From positions 223,165,770-223,229,769 of the forward strand of contig OX465595.1 of NCBI GenBank assembly GCA_950022295.1: a stretch of 64,000 bases of DNA. The letters are read 5' to 3'. The notes beneath the pieces are model-generated. The model saw nothing but the letters and a program-made list of their open reading frames with translations, ran no database searches and had not been told where the DNA came from. Source of the stretch: Bromus sterilis (Eukaryota > Streptophyta > Magnoliopsida > Poales > Poaceae). The translations under genes and the position numbers were made by a program. How positions within the stretch are numbered: position 1 is the first letter of the stretch; each line of letters opens with the position of its first letter. Shown here piece by piece: positions 1-11,776 of this stretch.

Positions 1-941
1 TATCTTTCTTTTGTTGTGTGTTCTTCGTCTTTTCTTAGTTGCTTTCATGTTTAGCGCTTAGTTTTCATGTTTATATTCTTCAGGAGCTTTAGATTTTGTT
101 TAGTTTGTTGCTAGAAATCTCTTTAGTTTTCATGTTTATCTTGTTAAGAGAGTTGGTTGTTGCACTGAGTTCTGTCTTGACTTTAAGTAGGTAATTGAGG
201 TTGCTCTTTAATTGTAGTAGTAACTTGCAATAGTTTTGAGGTATTGTTGTGAGTAATGTTTGAACTTTTGGTGTCAATAGCTCTAGCCTATTAGTGATAG
301 GTGTCATATTTTGGGCAATCCGTGTTGATTTTCAAAAACTACAACAACTAGTTGAGAACTCTAGCTACTAGATGGATCACTAATATTTGGAGGGATCTAA
401 TATTAGATTACACTCACGTACCATGAGTCGAGGATGCGCAAGGATAACCAAACCCCCATACACTCCTCCTCGGGGTACTTTCCTCTTTATGAACCTCCTT
501 ATTAGATTGAGAGTTACCGATAATAAGTGCATGAGTTCTTCGGACTAATGTAAGTATTGAAAGTTGACAATTTCACCTCCTCATATTTGCTAGCCTCTTC
601 GGTACCGTGCATTGCCCTCTTCTCACTCCGAGAGTTGGCATCCACCTCGCCGGTGCATCCAAACCCTTGGCATGATCGCTCTGTCATCATAAACCTCCTT
701 ATATCTTTCCTCAAAACAGCCACCATACCTACCTATCAAGGTATTTCCATAGCCTTTCCGAGATATATCGCCATGCAACATCCACCTTCTCATGACTTGA
801 TCTTCATGTCATACATGTTCCTGATACACTGGCAGAGGCATACATTTGCATACATCATGATAGCTACATCTTATTTATGTTGAGTACCTTGTAAAGATCT
901 TCTATACTTCTTCTAAAATAGAGTGTTGCCCTTAAGTGAGG

Positions 942-1012
942 AAAAGATCCCAAAGAGGACAAATTAAAAGATCCCAAAGAGGACAAATTAAAAGATCCCA
1001 AAGAGGACAAAT
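942..1012. repeat. 24-bp tandem repeat, about 3 copies
   Basis: Three nearly perfect copies of a 24-bp unit (AAAAGATCCCAAAGAGGACA plus AATT) start at 942, 966 and 990. The unit length is a multiple of three, so the + strand reads an RSQRGQIK repeat. This is probably a small slippage expansion in the spacer of E1. Confidence 0.9.
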
Positions 1013-1893
1013 GAGAGTTAATAGAGTCATTGAGGCCATCAAAAAATACAAAAAAATAGAAAAAAGAGAAAAAGAAATAAAAAGAAAGAAAGGGGCAACA
1101 CTACTATTCCTTTTGAAAGATCCACACTTGTACTCCCCCTTATATCTTGTACTCCATAGAGATGATCATATATGCATATAGCTATGTGGGGACCTTCACA
1201 CTATAGAACTTGGCTTGTATATTCCAATGATGAGCCTGCTCAAATGAGCTCTAGGTCTTCTTGAGCGAGTAAGTTGGATGCACCCCACTAGTTCCATTGG
1301 AGAGATTTCTTAGCTCATATGTGCATCCGTTGCATGGAAATCCCTACTCCTCAGATCATATCTATCATTTGGCCTTCTCTTGCCTATGATTGTCCTCATT
1401 GATGTGAACCTTTCACACCCTTTTCTGTCTTCATCCTCCACCATATCTCTCTCTTTGCCATCCTAAGTGTCACCTCTCGTGCTTACGCTCATCCATTGCA
1501 TGTGAGCTCAAAATATCGAAAGGGAGTGGATCAAATTGATTTGTACCTGGCTAGTGGTCTGGGGACGAGTCAAGATAAGATTCCAAAGAAGACTAACTGT
1601 GAAACTTTAGTAGATTGAGTTCTCAACAAATATTGTTTTTCTCGTATTCCCATACCCACTTCTTGCACCCAAACACCATCTGGAAACATTCGAGTCACGG
1701 ACAGCGAGAGCTCTTGCACCTTTATGTTCTTATGTTGCTTGTTTCAATGATAATATAGACTCTTGTTTGTTATGAATTGAATTGAAGTACATACCTTGAT
1801 TGCCTTACTTACAAAGTTTCTATATGGTTGTTAGCATGTCACCACATAAATTATGCTTGTTATCATTTACCTACTCGAGGACGAGCAGGAATT

Positions 1894-1904
1894 AAGCTTG
1901 GGGA
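1894..1904 (+). other. Polypurine tract of E1
   Basis: AAGCTTGGGGA lies 3 bases before the TG of the LTR at 1908. It primes plus-strand DNA synthesis in LTR elements and fixes the + orientation of E1. Confidence 0.65.
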
Positions 1905-1907
1905 TGT

Positions 1908-3480
1908 TGATACGTCCCAAACGTATCTATAATTTCTCCTTGCTCCATGCATGTTTTGTGTGATATTGCTATGTTTTAGATACACTTTCATACACTTTTG
2001 ATCATATTTGGACTAACCTATTAACTCAGTGAACCCCAGTGCCAGTTCCTGTTTTCTGCTATTTTTCTATTTCAGGTTTCCCCCTTATTAAAAATGCTCC
2101 AATTTTTTTGGGAAAATACAATAAAAAATCAGCGTACCGGAAGCTTCGGGAATCACCGAGGAGGGGCCAGAGGGGACCCACCAGGGCCCCAGGCGCCCTC
2201 CCGATGCGCCCTAGGGTGGGGCTGTGCCAGGGGGGCGCTTGGACCCCTGGTGGCCCCCTGGCTGCCCCTCTTCGCGTATTTATTCTCCATCACGGGAAAC
2301 TTCCAGAAGAAGAACCCTTTTTCGCGATCTCGCCTCTGTTCCACCGCCTCCATGCTTCCAAGATCGGGAGCGCCAGCAGACCTCTTCCCGGCACACTGCT
2401 GGAGGGAGGATTGACCTCCGGGAGTTTCTCCTCCACCATGGATGCTTCCCGGATGATCCGTTAGTAGTCTACCTTGGACCATGGGTCCATTATCAGTAGC
2501 TATGTGATGTTCTCCTACCGTCTTTGTTCTTCATGGAACATATGTAATTCTTTTTGCTGTTGCTATGCTGAGTTTGCTGGGATCTGATGGATTATGAGAC
2601 TATGTTCAGATTGTGATTGAGTAATATATTTGGTTCTTATCTTTTATATTTTTGTTCTTGAGTAATTCTTGCATGTTCTCCATTGCTGTTTATTGCTTTG
2701 GCCAAGTAGTAGGTAGTGACTCCAAGAGGGAACATTATGCTCGATTGTGGGTTCATGCCCCCTGATGACTAGCTTGAGTAACAGAAACATGAGTCTAGGG
2801 GATGTGTTGTTGCCACAAGGGGGAAAACAACGGTGCTTGTAACCGCGGTTGCAAGGATTATTTACTTTACGCGAAGTTCTTTTAATGCAGGTGTCTGTTG
2901 CTTTGGGTTTACACTTTGGGTGGGGCTCGCAACTTAATACCAGCGAGATGTTCTGGATAGATATCTCAAGGTGGATAATTAGTAGTAGATGCAGATTGAT
3001 TTCGGTCTACTTATTTTAGCATACCGCCCATGCTTTTGAGCCTCCTCCTTTCTCTGTAGCATAGTTAGCATTGCGGTGCGTTTTTAATCCTGTTAATTGC
3101 CCAACTATGATTTGTTTACCTCGCATAGCAGTTTTATCGTCCGTTGAGAGAGAGACGTCACTAGTGAACATCATGGGACCCTGGTCCATATTCTCATCAC
3201 TATTTACACGCTCAATTTATATCCTGCTTTTACTTTCTGGTAGCTATCATTGTCATTATCCCTTGCATTTGACCCTTTGTAAACAACAAGACCAGAGAGA
3301 TTGACAACCTCTCAGAACTTCGTTGGGAGCAAAGTTATTTGTTCTGTGTGCAGGTTCGCGTCAACTGCGCCGGTGACACCTACTTGTCGACCTTGGAGTG
3401 TTAATGGTTCGATAACCTTGGTATTCACTGTGGGAATTTTTCTGCTATCCTACATCTCACCTTCCACTTGGGGTAACCAA
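1908..3480 (+). repeat. LTR 1, Athila-like Gypsy (3' LTR of E1)
   Basis: It starts TGATACGTCCCAAACG directly after the polypurine tract. It aligns along its length with LTR 2 at 5591-6836: shared blocks include the GC-rich middle (about 2150-2470 versus 5830-6120), the stretch around CTTGGACCATGGGTCCAT, and AACTTAATACCAGCGAGAT. The right end is not certain; similarity to a typical LTR end fades around 3480, where the inverted fragment begins. An AT-rich GTATTTATTC at about 2275 could be a weak TATA element. ORFs of 90-141 codons in the GC-rich part overlap in several frames and are not real genes. Confidence 0.7.
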
Positions 3481-3489
3481 TGAAGGGCG

Positions 3490-5590
3490 AGAAGCCATTA
3501 TCATCTCTCGCACATCAGTGATCTTATTAGTAGCTAGAGTTCTCGACTATTTTTTGTAATTTTCAAAAATAAGTACATGTAGCCAAAAAACGACATCTAT
3601 CACTAATAGGCTTGAGCTCAAACACACAAAGTTCATACATTACTTGTATCAACACCTAAAAAATATTGCAAGTTACTATTAAACTCAATTTAGCAATCTT
3701 GATTACCTACTCAAAGTAAGATACACACCTAGTGCAACAAAGCCTAATCTCTTAACAAGATAAGCATGAAACTCAAGAGAGTGATAGAAATTCTATTCTC
3801 AAATCTTAGAAATAAATAAACATGAAAACACAAGCTAAACATGGCAACAGCTAGAAACAAAGTGAACACTCAAAAAGATAGAAGTGAAACTATGCGCATT
3901 CTAGGAAAAAGTGCAGCGTGTTTCTCTCCCAAACAGGGAATGCTAGGGTACAACTTTGTATGAGCAACAAACTAAACTAAAATAAACTCAAAAGTAAAGA
4001 GCAAGACGCTCAAGGCAAAGCACACAATATGTGAAGCAATAAAAATATAGAGATAGGACGGACGAACTGATAATTGTTGATGAAGAAGGGGATGCACAGG
4101 GGCATCCCTAAGCTTAGACGCTTGAGTCTCCTTGAATATTTCTTGGGGGTGCCGGGGGCATCCCCAACGATAAGATTTTGGCACTTCTGGATCTTCTTTC
4201 TTCATCTCCCTTCGTAATGCTTGAAAACTTCCTTCACACGAAACTTCTCATAAATTGATTAGCGCAGTTAGTGACAATAAATAATAAAGTTTCACAGTGG
4301 TAATGTTGGAACACATTGGAACACTTAAATTAAACATTAGCTACTGTTCCCCAACTTTGTTTAAGGTTCTTGCACAGAAAAACCATGAACAAAGTAGCCA
4401 AAAGAAGAAAATGCAATTACAAGGCAGAAATATGGGAAAATAGAACAATCTGTGAAACTTGAATTATTGGAGGCACTTCTGTAGCTCAAATAAAAGAACT
4501 CAAGACTAATGAAAGTTGAACAATTATATAGATCATTCTGTGTAAAAAATCCAGATCAAAAAGACGATCTGGTGATTTTTAAAGATATTTGTAATGAAGC
4601 AAACATAATCTGTTTTCTGGACAACATGTAAATTTTTTTGTATTTCCCATCATTAGAGGCTAAAACATGGCACAAAACTTGAAAATAAAGATACAATATT
4701 GTTTCTATAGTAGTAAAAAACACCAAGACTCACTAAAACTGAAAGTAAAAAAAATCATTTTGGGTTGCCTCCCAATAAGCGCTTTCTTTTACACCTTTTT
4801 GCTAGGCATGAAGCACAAGATCTAGTATCATCTATTGAACCATAATCAAGATCATTAAAAAGTTCTTCAATAGTGCACTAGGCCTTTTAGTAGGACTCTC
4901 AAATAAATCCCTAGTACTGACACTTCTAGGAACAAAAGAAAAGGTAGTAAAACCAATGGAAGATTCATTCTTAAAACTTCTCAAAATATGTACTTCCTCC
5001 ATGGTTTTCAAAGTTTCATTCCCCTTGGCAATAGGTGTATCCAATTTGGGTTGAGAGATCTTAGGTACATAAATGAACTTAAGACCCTTCTTCACCGGGG
5101 TTTCTACCTTTTTTGGTTTTGATTGAGGATAAAGTTGTTCCTAAAGCATCAATTACTTCCTCAATGTTATCTGTCCTAGAAGGATCATCTTCCTTGGATT
5201 TAAGGGTCTCCAAAGTTTTTTTAAATTTCTTTATGGAGCTATCAAGCCTATTTATATTCCTTTGAATCCTATGATCTACTTCATTTATCTTACTCATGCT
5301 AGGCATCTCTTTATCTAACTTCTCAAGTTTACTCATAATATGTTGTAAAGTGATCTCATGGATGGTGTCAACAATAGGTGGGACTCCAAATAGGTTTTCT
5401 ATAACATTAAGAGCTTCCCATGTGGGAGCTTCCAAGAAGTTGCCACTTATTGTTGTATCTAATATGAATCTATTCCAAGAAGTAATCCCAACATAAAATT
5501 TTCTAAGAAGGATAGTAGTGGATTGCTTCTTGGTGGCTCTACTTTGAGAATCACTAATTCTATACCAAGCATTTTTAAAACTATCCCCAC
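3490..5590 (-). mobile_element. Inverted internal fragment of an Athila-like Gypsy (E2)
   Basis: This is minus-strand internal sequence: a gag fragment (4832-5589) followed downstream by spacer whose last part (3890 down to about 3495) is homologous to bases 1-345 of E1. It lies between two + oriented LTRs, so it is inverted relative to both. It has no PBS or polypurine tract of its own in view. The left edge against LTR 1 and the right edge against LTR 2 are both abrupt. Between 3900 and 4800 I see only AT-rich spacer and short minus-strand frames. Confidence 0.6.
4832..5589 (-). pseudogene. Athila-like gag fragment
   Basis: The minus-strand frame from 5589 down encodes a recognisable Athila-type Gag segment: ISGDSFKNAWYRI, then LLRKFYVGITSW and FLEAPTWEALNVI, followed by a lysine/glutamate-rich helical stretch that resembles a coiled coil. 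The frame continues to about 5079 and a second overlapping frame carries on to 4832, implying a frameshift near 5090. The N-terminus is missing because LTR 2 starts at 5591; the few residues before ISGDSF come from LTR sequence. No zinc knuckle is seen. It is a truncated, dead copy. Confidence 0.6.
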
Positions 5591-6836
5591 TAATACATCC
5601 CAAACGTATCTATAATTTCTGATTGTTCCATGCTTATATTGGCGATATTTATATGTGTTTTGCTACACTTTCATACCTTTTTCAACATATTTGGATTAAT
5701 CTACTAACTCAGTGCCCCAGTGCCAGTTTCTGTCCGCGGTAGTCCGTACATTGCAGGAAAAATACCAATTATTAAAGTGCTCAGAAAATTCTAGGAAAAA
5801 TATAAAAAAATCAGCAGTTCAGAAGCTTCCGAATGCCCGAAGGAGAGCCGGAAGGGGGCCACCCCCCTCCGGGGCGGCCAGCAGGCCGCCCCGAGGGGTG
5901 GGACCTCCCCTCGAGCCCCCCATTGGCCTATATTTAGCCCCGTTCCCTAAACCCTCGGGAGGCACTCCGTATCACGAATTTCACCATTGTTCCGCCGCCG
6001 CTGCGATCCGGAGATCGGGATGGCCAGAAGACCTTGTCCCGGCACCCTGCTGGAGGGAGGATCGATCTCCGGGAGCTTCTCCACCAACATGAGCGCTTCC
6101 CGGATGTGCCGTGAGTAGTCCCCCTTGGACCATGGGTCCATGACCAGTAGCTATGTGATGTCTTCTCTCCAATCTCGTGCTTCAATTTGTAGCCCTTGTG
6201 AGTTGCCCTACATGATCAAGGCACCTATGTAATCTTTCTGCTGTTGTTATGCTATGTTTGTCGGGATCTGTTGGATTATGAGATTTTTTTCAGATCGTGA
6301 TGAGTTATATGTTTGGTTCTACTTTTATATTTTGTTCTTGAGTAATTCTTGCATGTTCTCCATTGCTTTTTATTTCTTTGGCCAAGTAGTAGATAGTAAA
6401 TCCAAGAGGGAGCGTTATGCTTGATTGTGGGTTCATTCCCCCCGATGTCTAGCTTGAGTGACAAAAACATGAGACTAGGGGATGTGATGTTGCCACAAGG
6501 GAGAAAACAACGATGCTTGTAACTGTGGTTGCAAGGATTGTTTACCTTACGCATAGTTGTTTAATGCAGTTGTCTGTTGCTTTGAGTTTACACTTTGGGT
6601 GGGGCTCGTAACTTAATACCAGCGAGATTTTCTGGATAGATATCTCAAGGTGAATGATTAGTCAGTAGGTGCTGATGAATAAACAACCTACTTGTCTTGG
6701 CGTACTGCCCATACGATTGAGCTTCTAACTTTGTTGTAGCATGGTTAGCATTGCGGTGCGTTTATAATTATGTCAATTGCCTAGCTGTAATTTGTTCACT
6801 CAACATAGTTGTTTTATCGTCTTTATGGAGAGAGAC
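5591..6836 (+). repeat. LTR 2, Athila-like Gypsy, interrupted by Copia C2
   Basis: It begins TAATACATCCCAAACG, a decayed version of the start of LTR 1, and stays collinear with LTR 1 up to the stretch GGAGAGAGAC, which is where C2 inserted. The LTR 1 continuation (ACGTCACTAGTG...) is missing here and should lie beyond the right edge of the window. A CCTATATTTA motif near 5928 is a plausible TATA element. There is no polypurine tract before it, so its parent element is not the adjacent inverted fragment. Confidence 0.7.
6832..6836. other. Presumed left TSD of Copia C2 (GAGAC)
   Basis: These are the five bases just before the TGTTGGGAATG start of the C2 LTR, within LTR 2. The matching right copy is not in the window because G3 inserted before the C2 3' end. 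Confidence 0.45.
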
Positions 6837-8596
6837 TGTTGGGAATGTGCCCTAGAGGCAAATAAAATATGTTTTATTGACATATTCCATTAGGAATAAT
6901 AAGTTTTATACTATGCTATAACTGTTTAAGCGGAAACATTAATACACGTGTGGTATAAAACAACCAGGTCCCTAGTTAACTCTAGTATACTAGTCTAGTG
7001 TCAATCGGATGATCAAGGTTTCCTGACCATGAGGAAATAATCTCCTATTGAAAATGGCGCCGTATTATTTGGAGAATGATATGATGGACACACACCCGCC
7101 AGAAGTGTTGCAATGTGATCGAGTCACATAAGTTCAATATTGTGATAACTATAACGTACTGACCAGATCCTTTGACCGTAATGATCATACATAATTACTA
7201 TCTATTAGGATGCTTTGATTTGCATCCACCGCCAGACTGAAATATGCTGGCCATAAAGGTGTACTTTGGGTATTCCGAAATAGATACGTTAATGAGTATG
7301 AAAATAGATCAAAGCGGGATTTGTCCATCGGACTGGCGGATAGGTACTCTGGGACCACTCGGTGATATTACATCATAAAGATTGCAATCATGTGACTAGG
7401 TCAAGGGGTTGTAATATCACGGGAACGAGTAAACATGTTTGTCGGCAACGAGGGTGAACTAGGTATATTGGATACCGACGATCAAACCTTGTACAAGCAA
7501 AGTACCGTAGGACAAAGGGAACATGACTCAACGTTAACGATTCCAACAACGGTGAAGTTTCATTCGATGGAAGCGCAGGGTCTATCAAGGATTGTAACCA
7601 GGTCCAATTGATTAGTCAATGGTCAGAGAGTTTCTGATCATGTCTGTTGTTTCCCGGACCGTAGGGTGTCACACTTAAGGGTATTCGACGCAATAAGGAT
7701 AGATTCAAAATAACCAGAGAAATAAGAGAGAACACCAGTATTGTTTCGTTGGAGGCCAGAAATAGTTCTGGGTATTTTGAAAGGTTCAAAATATTATTTA
7801 GTAATGTTTAAATATGTATTATTATTTAATTAAAATAATTAAATATTAGAATATAATTAAATATAAAAAAAATGGAAGAAAAGGCATGTGGGCCTAAAGA
7901 GTCCCATTAGGAGAGGAGGGAGCCTCCCCCTTGGCCCATGGCTCCAAGGGAGGGGCCCATGCCCCCCTAGGACGCATTTTCCCCCCTTCCATTTGGTTTA
8001 GTACCACATGGGAAGTTGAGGGAGGTGTGCCGCCTCCTTGGCCTATAAAAGGAGGGGTAGGGGTTCTCTTTTCTTCATAACTTTGATTTTGAGACAAGTT
8101 TCTCTAATCTCTTTTTTCCTCCTTTTCTCCTTCCTTGAGTGCACTCCCCTTGTTTGGAGTTTACACTTGGTTGGGGATTTATCCACCATACGCATGCCGT
8201 CGTTCTGCTGGAATCGGGATCCGAATCCATCTTCTTTCCGCTGCTCTTCTGGTTCGGAGCCCGAAGGGACGTCGGGTACACCGTATGTGTGTAATCTTGG
8301 GAGGCACTACACTTGTGGTGCTACTTCATCATCGACAATGTTCCTATAGGGACACAATCCCGTCATCAGTCTACAAGGACCGGGTGGCTATTGGAGTCAT
8401 CGTGGATCTGTGTGGCATAGGGTATTGCCAGTACGACTACATCAACCATGTTCACGCGGGAACGTTTCCCGCTTAACGGAGTACATACTGGTATGTGACC
8501 TATTTCCATCCGCTACATGCATCGCCATAACATAGGTCTTGGGCTTGGGTATTGTAGGTTATGAAAAATTATTGTTTTCTTCCCTGAACCCCAGCA
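6837..8596 (+). repeat. 5' LTR of BARE/Angela-like Copia C2
   Basis: This is a 1,760-bp LTR beginning TGTTGGGAATGTGCCCTAGAGG, close to the remembered start of BARE-1/Angela/WIS LTRs, and ending CCCAGCA just before a decayed tRNA-Met primer site. A second copy of its middle and end is found at 11384-11776 plus 59616-60528. A good TATA box is at 8044-8050. The LTR length fits the BARE group (about 1.8 kb). Frames of 66-113 codons in the region overlap on both strands and are not supported as genes. Confidence 0.8.
8044..8050 (+). promoter_or_regulatory. TATA box of the C2 5' LTR
   Basis: TATAAAA sits in a GGCCTATAAAAGGAGG context. The same motif is conserved in the other LTR copy at 59994-60000, which supports a functional promoter in the ancestor. 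Confidence 0.6.
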
Positions 8597-8609
8597 GTGC
8601 TATCATGAG
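8597..8609 (+). other. Degenerate primer-binding site of C2
   Basis: GTGCTATCATGAG directly follows the LTR end. It is a mutated form of the GTGGTATCAGAGC site for initiator tRNA-Met, and the sequence after it (GGCTATGTGTAGATG) also recalls the BARE leader. Confidence 0.5.
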
Positions 8610-11383
8610 AAAGGCTATGTGTAGATGTATTGTACGGATAGAACACATCTAGTATGGCTTGTACCATATAAGTAGCTTTGGGGGTGTCGGTCTCTCTAAC
8701 ATTAGCGATGTGAAGACGTTTGCAACGGAGGGCCCCGACAGGGGTGTAATAGAGACAATTGTTGAGTTGTTGTGGTTGTATGTTCGTAGGCATAGAAACG
8801 GTTCTATCTCGAAATCCCTAGCACCCACGTAAAACTTACAAAAGATAAATTATAGGCGTCTAAACTTTAATTTTCAGGGGGCATCATAGTTAGTATGATA
8901 TATATTGTTGCATCCTGTTTTGCTAATATGTTAGATATACGATGATAGCATTATAGGATGATCCCTCACTAATCCAACAAAGTGTCCTTCCTTAGTGAAG
9001 CACCATCTAGAAAGTTCTTCATTATGGAGGCATCACGTGTCACACGGGTGTCAAACATTTTTACATTCAAAAGAGATGGGTGGAGAAATCCTAGCATGTC
9101 CAGAAACATGGCCTTGCATACGCGGCATATAATCACTAAGGTTATTGTGGCGAGCCTGGCATATGCAGATATGGCCTGGAGACACAAGGATCGAAAGATC
9201 GAGCATGATTCACATGCATGATGTGATCGGCATGATGACCTACCTTGAAAATATACTGATGGTCGTGTCACACGGGGGAGGTATAGTTCTCAAGGATTGT
9301 GTAATCACTTAGAATAAACTATGAGGGATGTTTGTCTCAGTGGGAGTTCCAGAATTTCTTTAAAAACATGAACTCCATATTATGAACTTAATCTTCATGT
9401 CTTAGAAAATTTCATTGCAGATAATGTAATACCCAAATTTTTAAAACTATGGCTCTTTTAGTGTTATGTAGAACTTAAGGTAAATGGGTCTTATTTCATT
9501 GATGTGTACCAACACCGTTAGAAACATACTCATTAGTAATGAATTGCAGAAACATAATACGAGAAATTCTAGGAGCTACACCTGATAACTCCGTAATTAA
9601 GGAAGATGATGATGAGTATCGTAATCACTGTTACTTATGGATGACTGTCCAATACGCCATACTCTATTCTATGGAATCTGAATTGTGAATGCATGTTAAC
9701 GACACCAACATGTATGAACTGCTAGGTGAACTTAAAAGAACTAAGTCACAAATCAGAGTAATGGAATATGAGTATATGGACGGGGTTTTCTTTCAACTAT
9801 GGTGGAAGGAACAACCTGCTGAGAAGGTCACTTGAAAAATGTATAACATACATGAACACCTTGTGTACAACTTGGACTAATGACTGGTTACTTTGCGATA
9901 ACTGGGAAGTGGCAGCAGCTTCCTCCTAGCTACAAAGACCACGTCTAGACTATTTCATGAAGGAGAATCGTTCACCTGTCATGAGGTCATGATTAAAGTT
10001 GTAAACTTTAAATGTAGAACCAATGCAGGAATAGTCATTGCGGAGAAGGTATATTTTATATACGGGTTATAAATGTCTTTCCCCACAAAACAATAATTGC
10101 GGTTGATTAAGTATTTGATGCTTGAACTTGCTGCTTATAGAGTGTCTTGGAAGGGATGATGTGATAATGTGTGTTGACGGCAATCAAGATAGTTGATGGT
10201 CGAAAACACTCTCCCTCTACATCTATCATTTGTTTAATATATGAATAAATTTATGATTGTTTGAATGTGAACTTTATTAGTGCGTCTTGCATCTCGCGAG
10301 GACAATTATTCATATTAGTGAGAAACAAGTCAGTTGTTCTCCTTTTATGAATGATATCTTTTATGGTCACATTACGGTTATGAATGAGTTATTCTTATAT
10401 TGGTGATAGTAGTTTGATCTTTTATAAGAAATATTGTAATGCCAAGAATTATCCAAACTTGATAATGAAACTACCGTTTAAGTCATGAATGGTATGATGG
10501 AGTCTAGAGATACTTAATCTCTTGACACATGCAAGCCATGCCTCTTTATGTGAGATGACTGAAACCTCGCATTCTGGTAAAACAAAGTTTGCAATGATTG
10601 TTGAATATCATACATAAATGATGTATCATATTTCAGCAAGTTGTGAATTTTATTATTTCGTGAACTTCAGATGTGGACTTGGATGAATATGTGTATTCAC
10701 TAATGAAACATGAGTCTGAAATAATTTGATCTGACCAAAGGGATTTTAGAATGAAGAAGGATATTAAATTAACAATAAAAACAAGTCTCTACGATTTGAT
10801 CAAAGTGACAAATGTTTTGAGTTAGTCTTGGGCATAGAAGACTTGTGAAAGTTGCTTCTAAAATTACAATGATTGGACCATTTCAATATTTTTGATGTGC
10901 ATGAACATTATAATCATACTCTATTGAATTAGTGTATGGTCTAAGTTATATCTTACCGAGTTATGTTATTATTGTTTAGAGTTATTAGTTTAATATGCAA
11001 ACACTCACTTCAGTATAGGGAACCATCTGAGTTCGTGGAAACCAACACTATATATGTTATGGTGTGTCGTGGTTTCTAGGAAACTTGATTTATATGATAA
11101 ATCTCTCTTTGTATAGTATCCTTAGACAACTATGGATGCATCTTCCACAACTAGAACCAAAGGATCGAAACTTGTATTGCTAAAGTTTAGTGTTTGTCAA
11201 GATATGTTCTTTATGAATGTGTTAATGGAAGAAAAGTGAAAGTTCAACCAAGGTAATTGACTTTGCCTCCAGATGTTAGAATAGCGCAACGGAATATGTT
11301 CCGTAAGGGAAACTCTACAATTAGAGGAGAAATTGATGATAATGACCATGATGTTTCGGTTAAAGCTTTTGTGCAAAAGACTA
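8597..11383 (+). mobile_element. Degenerate internal region of Copia C2
   Basis: About 2.8 kb lie between the primer site and the 3' LTR, far shorter than the roughly 5 kb of a full BARE-type interior. There is no open frame over 100 codons and no recognisable RT or integrase motif. The sequence is AT-rich and looks like a heavily mutated or non-autonomous gag/leader remnant. I cannot assign domains to it by eye. Confidence 0.55.
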
Positions 11384-11776
11384 TACCGAAATAGATACGT
11401 TAATGAGTATGCAAATAGATCAAAGCAGGATTTTTCCATCCGAGTGAAAGATAGGTACTCTGCGCCCACTCAGTGATATTACATCATAAAGATTGCAATC
11501 ATGTGACTCGGGCACAGGGTTGTAATATCACGGGAATGAGTAAACATGTTTGTCGGTAACGAGGGTGAACTAGGTATATTGGATACCAACAATAAAACCT
11601 CGGACAAGCAAAGTACCATAGGACAAAGGGAACATGACTCAACGTTAACGGATCCAACAACGATGAAGTTTCATTCAACGTAAGCGCAGTGACTATCAAG
11701 GATTGTAACCAGGTCCAATTGATTAGTCATTTGTCAGAGAGTGTCTGATCATGTCTGTTGTTTCCCGGACCGTAGG
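11384..11776 (+). repeat. 3' LTR of C2, left fragment (truncated, split by X)
   Basis: It aligns with 7272-7667 of the 5' LTR (shared CCGAAATAGATACGTTAATG, then GATTGCAATCATGTGACT, and so on). The first 435 or so bases of the LTR are missing, so the internal region/LTR junction was lost by deletion. The fragment ends in GTAGG, the TSD of element X, and the LTR resumes at 59616. Confidence 0.85.
11772..11776. other. Left TSD of element X (GTAGG)
   Basis: GTAGG precedes the TGTCGATG start of X and is repeated at 59611-59615 after the CCGACA end. The flanking C2 LTR reads continuously across the two sites when compared with 7660-7690. Confidence 0.9.

Larger units (their letters stand above)
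1..1907 (+). mobile_element. 3' internal region of an Athila-like Gypsy element (E1)
   Basis: This is non-coding internal sequence immediately upstream of the LTR at 1908. It ends in a purine-rich stretch (AAGCTTGGGGA, 1894-1904) directly before the LTR start, as expected for a polypurine tract, so the element reads left to right and most of it lies before the window. Bases 1-345 match, in inverted orientation and with clear divergence, the sequence at about 3495-3890, so the same family is present twice. No open frame here shows a known domain; the longest (557-883) is low in recognisable content. It is the post-pol, pre-LTR spacer that is long in Athila-lineage elements. The Athila/Sabrina assignment is from remembered LTR sequence. 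Confidence 0.65.

Noticed and set aside
557..883. 108-codon + strand ORF
   Set aside because: Lies in the non-coding spacer of an Athila-like element, and its translation has no recognisable motif.
2039..2499. ORFs of 91-141 codons in LTR 1, and 5712-6092 in LTR 2
   Set aside because: Collinear LTR DNA; the two LTRs do not preserve the same protein.
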